Assembly: GCF_051713825.1 (NCBI RefSeq)
Contig: NZ_JBIOQR010000001.1
Location: 496,001-560,000, forward strand
Origin: Enterococcus_K sp051713825
Lineage (GTDB): Bacteria; Bacillota; Bacilli; Lactobacillales; Enterococcaceae
Reading direction: 5' to 3'
DNA length: 64,000 nucleotides
In this document: positions 61,604-64,000 of the stretch, piece by piece
Numbering within the stretch: position 1 is the stretch's first letter
Layout of the letters: every line of letters starts with the position of its first letter
Made by a program: the position numbers and the translations under genes
Notes under the pieces: model-generated
The model's database searches: none
What the model was told of the DNA's origin: nothing
What the model saw: only the letters and a program-made list of their open reading frames with translations

Positions 61604-63100
61604 ATGTCTTACGTTTTAGGATTGGATCTTGGAACAAGCGCGTTAAAAGGTTTATTATTTCGACAAGATGGGGTACTTGTAGGAGAAGCTAGTGCGGAGT
61701 ATCCATTGTTGACACCGAAACCGGGTTATAGTGAACAAAATCCAGTAGAGTGGAAGAAGGCTGCTCATAAAGTTATCACGGAACTGGTTACAGCACATAC
61801 TGAAATGAAAAAAGAATTAATTGGGATTAGTTTTTCAGGTCAAATGCATAGTTTAGTGTTACTAGATGATCAAAATGAAGTGATCCGTCCAGCCATTTTA
61901 TGGAATGATGTTCGGACAACTAAGCAGTGTCAAGAAATTATGGAAAAAGCTGGCGAGCAAGTGCTGAAGCAGACAAAAAACATTGCTTTAGAAGGGTTCA
62001 CTTTGCCAAAAATTTTGTGGGTACAAGAAAATGAACCAGAAAATTGGGCAAATGTGCGACATTTAATGTTGCCAAAAGATTATCTTTCCTTTTGGCTTAC
62101 AGGTAAATATTCCATGGATTATTCGGATGCGGCTGGAACGCTATTGCTTGATATAGAAAATAAACAGTGGTCAGAAGAAATTTTAACTCAATTTACTATT
62201 TCAGAAGAAGTTTTACCGACCTTATATGAGTCGTCTGGTGAAGTTGGCGAGATTACTGAGTCTTTGAAAAAAGAATTTGGTTTTGAGCAAGAAGTGAAAA
62301 TTTATGCCGGTGGGGCTGATAATGCTTGTGCGGCTTTAGGGTCAGGAATTGTCCAAGAGGGTGCCGGAATGGTTTCAATTGGAACCAGTGGCGTCTTTTT
62401 ATCATTTGAGAACTCAGATAAAGTTGACTATGAAGGAAAACTTCATTTATTCAGTCATTCAGTAAAAGATAAGGTGTACTCAATGGGGGTAACATTGGCT
62501 GCGGGGAATTCTTTAAGTTGGTATCGAGATACGTTTGCGCCAGGGCAAGCGTTCGGTGAGCTTTTAAAAGAGGTTGGAAGTGTTAAACCTGGTGCAGATG
62601 GGTTGTTGTTTACTCCTTATATTGTTGGGGAACGTACACCGCATACAGATAGTCAAATCAGAGGAAGCTTTGTGGGAATTGATACCCATCATCGCTTAAA
62701 ACATTTCGGTCGTTCTGTGTTGGAAGGAATTACTTTTTCATTGAAGGATTCACAAGAAATTATGGAAACAACAGCTAAACACACATTCACCAAAATTGTT
62801 TCTGTTGGTGGGGGGGCTAAGAATCCAGATTGGTTACAAATGCAAGCAGACATTTTCGACTCAACAATTGTGACATTGACGACAGAACAAGGTCCAGGTA
62901 TGGGGGCAGCGATGTTGGCAGCGATTGGTAGTGGTCTGTTTTCTGATGCGCAAAGCTGTGTGGAAACTTTCGTTAGTTACGACAAAGAGATTACGCCGAT
63001 TCAAGAGAATGTAGAAGCGTATAAGAAAATTTATGCGATTTACAAACAAGTATATGGAGCAACTGCTGATGTTTGTCATCAACTGGCAGATATTCGATAG
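61604..63100 (+). CDS. xylB: Xylulokinase
   Basis: 498 residues, FGGY family; phosphorylates D-xylulose to xylulose 5-phosphate for the pentose phosphate pathway. ATG 61604 has AGAGGAGGA upstream (a TTG 18 bases earlier overlaps this site). Motifs: VLGLDLGTSALKG, SFSGQMHSLVLLD, AILWNDVRTTKQC with the catalytic Asp region, YAGGADNACAALGSG and VSVGGGAKNPDWLQMQADI. Intact. Confidence 0.97.
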   Translation: MSYVLGLDLGTSALKGLLFRQDGVLVGEASAEYPLLTPKPGYSEQNPVEWKKAAHKVITELVTAHTEMKKELIGISFSGQMHSLVLLDDQNEVIRPAILWNDVRTTKQCQEIMEKAGEQVLKQTKNIALEGFTLPKILWVQENEPENWANVRHLMLPKDYLSFWLTGKYSMDYSDAAGTLLLDIENKQWSEEILTQFTISEEVLPTLYESSGEVGEITESLKKEFGFEQEVKIYAGGADNACAALGSGIVQEGAGMVSIGTSGVFLSFENSDKVDYEGKLHLFSHSVKDKVYSMGVTLAAGNSLSWYRDTFAPGQAFGELLKEVGSVKPGADGLLFTPYIVGERTPHTDSQIRGSFVGIDTHHRLKHFGRSVLEGITFSLKDSQEIMETTAKHTFTKIVSVGGGAKNPDWLQMQADIFDSTIVTLTTEQGPGMGAAMLAAIGSGLFSDAQSCVETFVSYDKEITPIQENVEAYKKIYAIYKQVYGATADVCHQLADIR

Positions 63101-63188
63101 ACTAAAGTAATTAGATAGAGAGAATTGGACGATACAGATGGGCATCTATCCTAGTAGATTAGAAATTTTTTGTTTTTCTAGTGTTTAC

Positions 63189-63236
63189 TAAGAGAGGAGC
63201 ATCGTATTTCAACGTCTAATCTCTCTATTTTTTTGG
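63189..63236 (+). terminator. Probable terminator after xylB
   Basis: AGAGAG (63191-63196) and CTCTCT (63221-63226) followed by ATTTTTTT. The stem is short but the T-run is good. Confidence 0.45.
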
Positions 63237-63284
63237 TGCGTTCAAAGGTATAATGAAGAAGTTATCAGATGAAGGAGTGATAGA

Positions 63285-63710
63285 ATGAACACGAGACAGG
63301 CTGTTAAAGAAGACTATCCAAAACTTGTTGAAATTTGGGAACAGTCGGTAAAACAAACACATAACTTTCTAACAGCCGCGGATTTTTTTGAAATAAAAGA
63401 AAATCTACTGCTTTATTTTTTACATGTAGACCTACGTATTTGGATAGTTGAAGAGGAAATTATAGGATTCACAGGGACGAGCGGAGAACACTTGGAGATG
63501 TTATTTCTGTCGCCCACGGTTTTTAGAAGAGGTTATGGCCGACAAATCGTGGAAGAGCTGATTAAAAGCGAGGGGATTATTTCAGTCGATGTGAACGAAC
63601 AGAATCCAGGAGCGGTAGCCTTCTATCAATCGTTAGGGTTTCAACTTTTATCAAGAGATGAAACAGATGGACAAGGGAAAGCTTATCCTATTTTGCACTT
63701 GAAACGTTAG
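63285..63710 (+). CDS. GNAT-family N-acetyltransferase
   Basis: 141 residues. Acetyl-CoA-binding signature VFRRGYGRQIVEEL and the C-terminal VNEQNPGAVAFYQSLGFQ are clear. ATG preceded by AAGGAGTG. Resembles YjaB/YjdJ-type acetyltransferases; substrate unknown. Monocistronic, ends before a bidirectional terminator. Confidence 0.88.
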   Translation: MNTRQAVKEDYPKLVEIWEQSVKQTHNFLTAADFFEIKENLLLYFLHVDLRIWIVEEEIIGFTGTSGEHLEMLFLSPTVFRRGYGRQIVEELIKSEGIISVDVNEQNPGAVAFYQSLGFQLLSRDETDGQGKAYPILHLKR

Positions 63711-63773
63711 GGCAGAGAAGGTTTAAATTAAATAATCTTGCTCACGTTATAAAGAGTCAGCAATTTTCCGTCT

Positions 63774-63820
63774 AAAAAAACCAGATAACCATCAGATTGA
63801 CGGGTATCTGGTTTTTTTTA
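63774..63820. terminator. Bidirectional terminator at the right end
   Basis: AAAAAAACCAGATA (63774-63787) and TATCTGGTTTTTTTT (63805-63819) flank an inner GATTGA loop. Serves the GNAT gene and the leftward ketopantoate reductase gene, whose stop codon lies in its right edge. Confidence 0.85.
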
Positions 63821-64000
63821 TTTTGCTTTCAAAATTTCTTCTTTACTGTGAATAAGCTGCGTTAAAAAGTTGCAATAAGGAGTAGCTAAGCCATATTTTT
63901 TACCTTTTCTAGAGATTGCTCCATTAATATAATCAATTTCAGTTAAGCGATTATTTGTCATCAAATCTTGGTACATAGAAGGATAGTGTTTACCGATAGT
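63818..64000 (-). CDS. panE: 2-dehydropantoate 2-reductase, C-terminal fragment (runs off the right edge)
   Basis: The last 60 residues of a minus-strand frame ending at TAA 63820-63818. HYPSMYQDLMTNNRLTEIDY, INGAISRKGKKYGLATPYC and LTQLIHSKEEI match the C-terminal domain of ketopantoate reductases (PanE/ApbA), which make pantoate for coenzyme A using NADPH. Start and Rossmann domain are outside the window. Family members of other specificity are possible. Confidence 0.85.
   Translation of the reverse strand, partial: TIGKHYPSMYQDLMTNNRLTEIDYINGAISRKGKKYGLATPYCNFLTQLIHSKEEILKAK

Overview
The window is AT-rich DNA from a low-GC Gram-positive bacterium. Strong AGGAGG-type ribosome sites, lipobox binding proteins, CcpA (cre) sites and intergenic repeats built around a 'GAGGTTGGGACAGAA' motif point to an Enterococcus or close relative (inference; no rRNA is present). 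Most of the sequence is carbohydrate-foraging and antimicrobial-response accessory DNA rather than core genome. No tRNA, rRNA or CRISPR array was seen.

Layout. 1-1859: 3' end of fhs (formate-tetrahydrofolate ligase) and a formate/nitrite channel. 1968-6056: xyloside locus (MFS carrier, GH43 enzyme) with a divergent AraC regulator. 6363-7670: purine permease. 7766-12108: MacB-like ABC exporter divergent from a two-component system. 12270-14272: DUF2200 protein, dead RpiR gene, and a two-gene secreted/cytosolic pair. 14483-19396: ABC-2 exporter, a frameshifted membrane protein and a second two-component system. 19655-21418: alpha/beta hydrolase and DsbA/FrnE-like protein. 21484-26840: a decayed bacteriocin island (GG-leader peptide, small membrane protein, PedC-like thioredoxin, truncated C39 ABC transporter, Rgg-type regulator, IS66 and IS982-like remnants) flanked by a 194/195-bp direct repeat of the marR promoter and 5' end. 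27412-30891: TrmB regulator, TauE/SafE permease, ornithine-cyclodeaminase-family enzyme, then an acetyltransferase.

30989-42705 is a glycan locus: ArsR-type regulator divergent from GH2, Lpl-type ABC importer, DUF624 protein, GH92 alpha-mannosidase and a DUF4965/glutaminase-A-like protein; the set suggests host or yeast mannose-rich glycans. 43718-49135 holds the most unusual object: a transglutaminase-like domain fused to a complete UvrA-type ATPase, translationally coupled to an MFS exporter, with a convergent MerR regulator. 49285-58476 is a second glycan locus: an ArsR paralogue of the first regulator, GH51 arabinofuranosidase, CUT1 ABC importer and LacZ. 58777-63100 is xylR-xylA-xylB with a readable promoter/operator. 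The window ends with a GNAT acetyltransferase and the 3' end of a ketopantoate reductase gene.

How it fits together: the GH43, GH51, LacZ and XylAB genes could take apart arabinoxylan or arabinogalactan side chains and feed xylose to the pentose phosphate pathway. Neither ABC sugar importer carries its own ATPase, so both probably borrow a shared MsmK-type ATPase encoded elsewhere. Long, divergent copies of an intergenic repeat in opposite orientation sit on either side of the UvrA-fusion and arabinoside loci.
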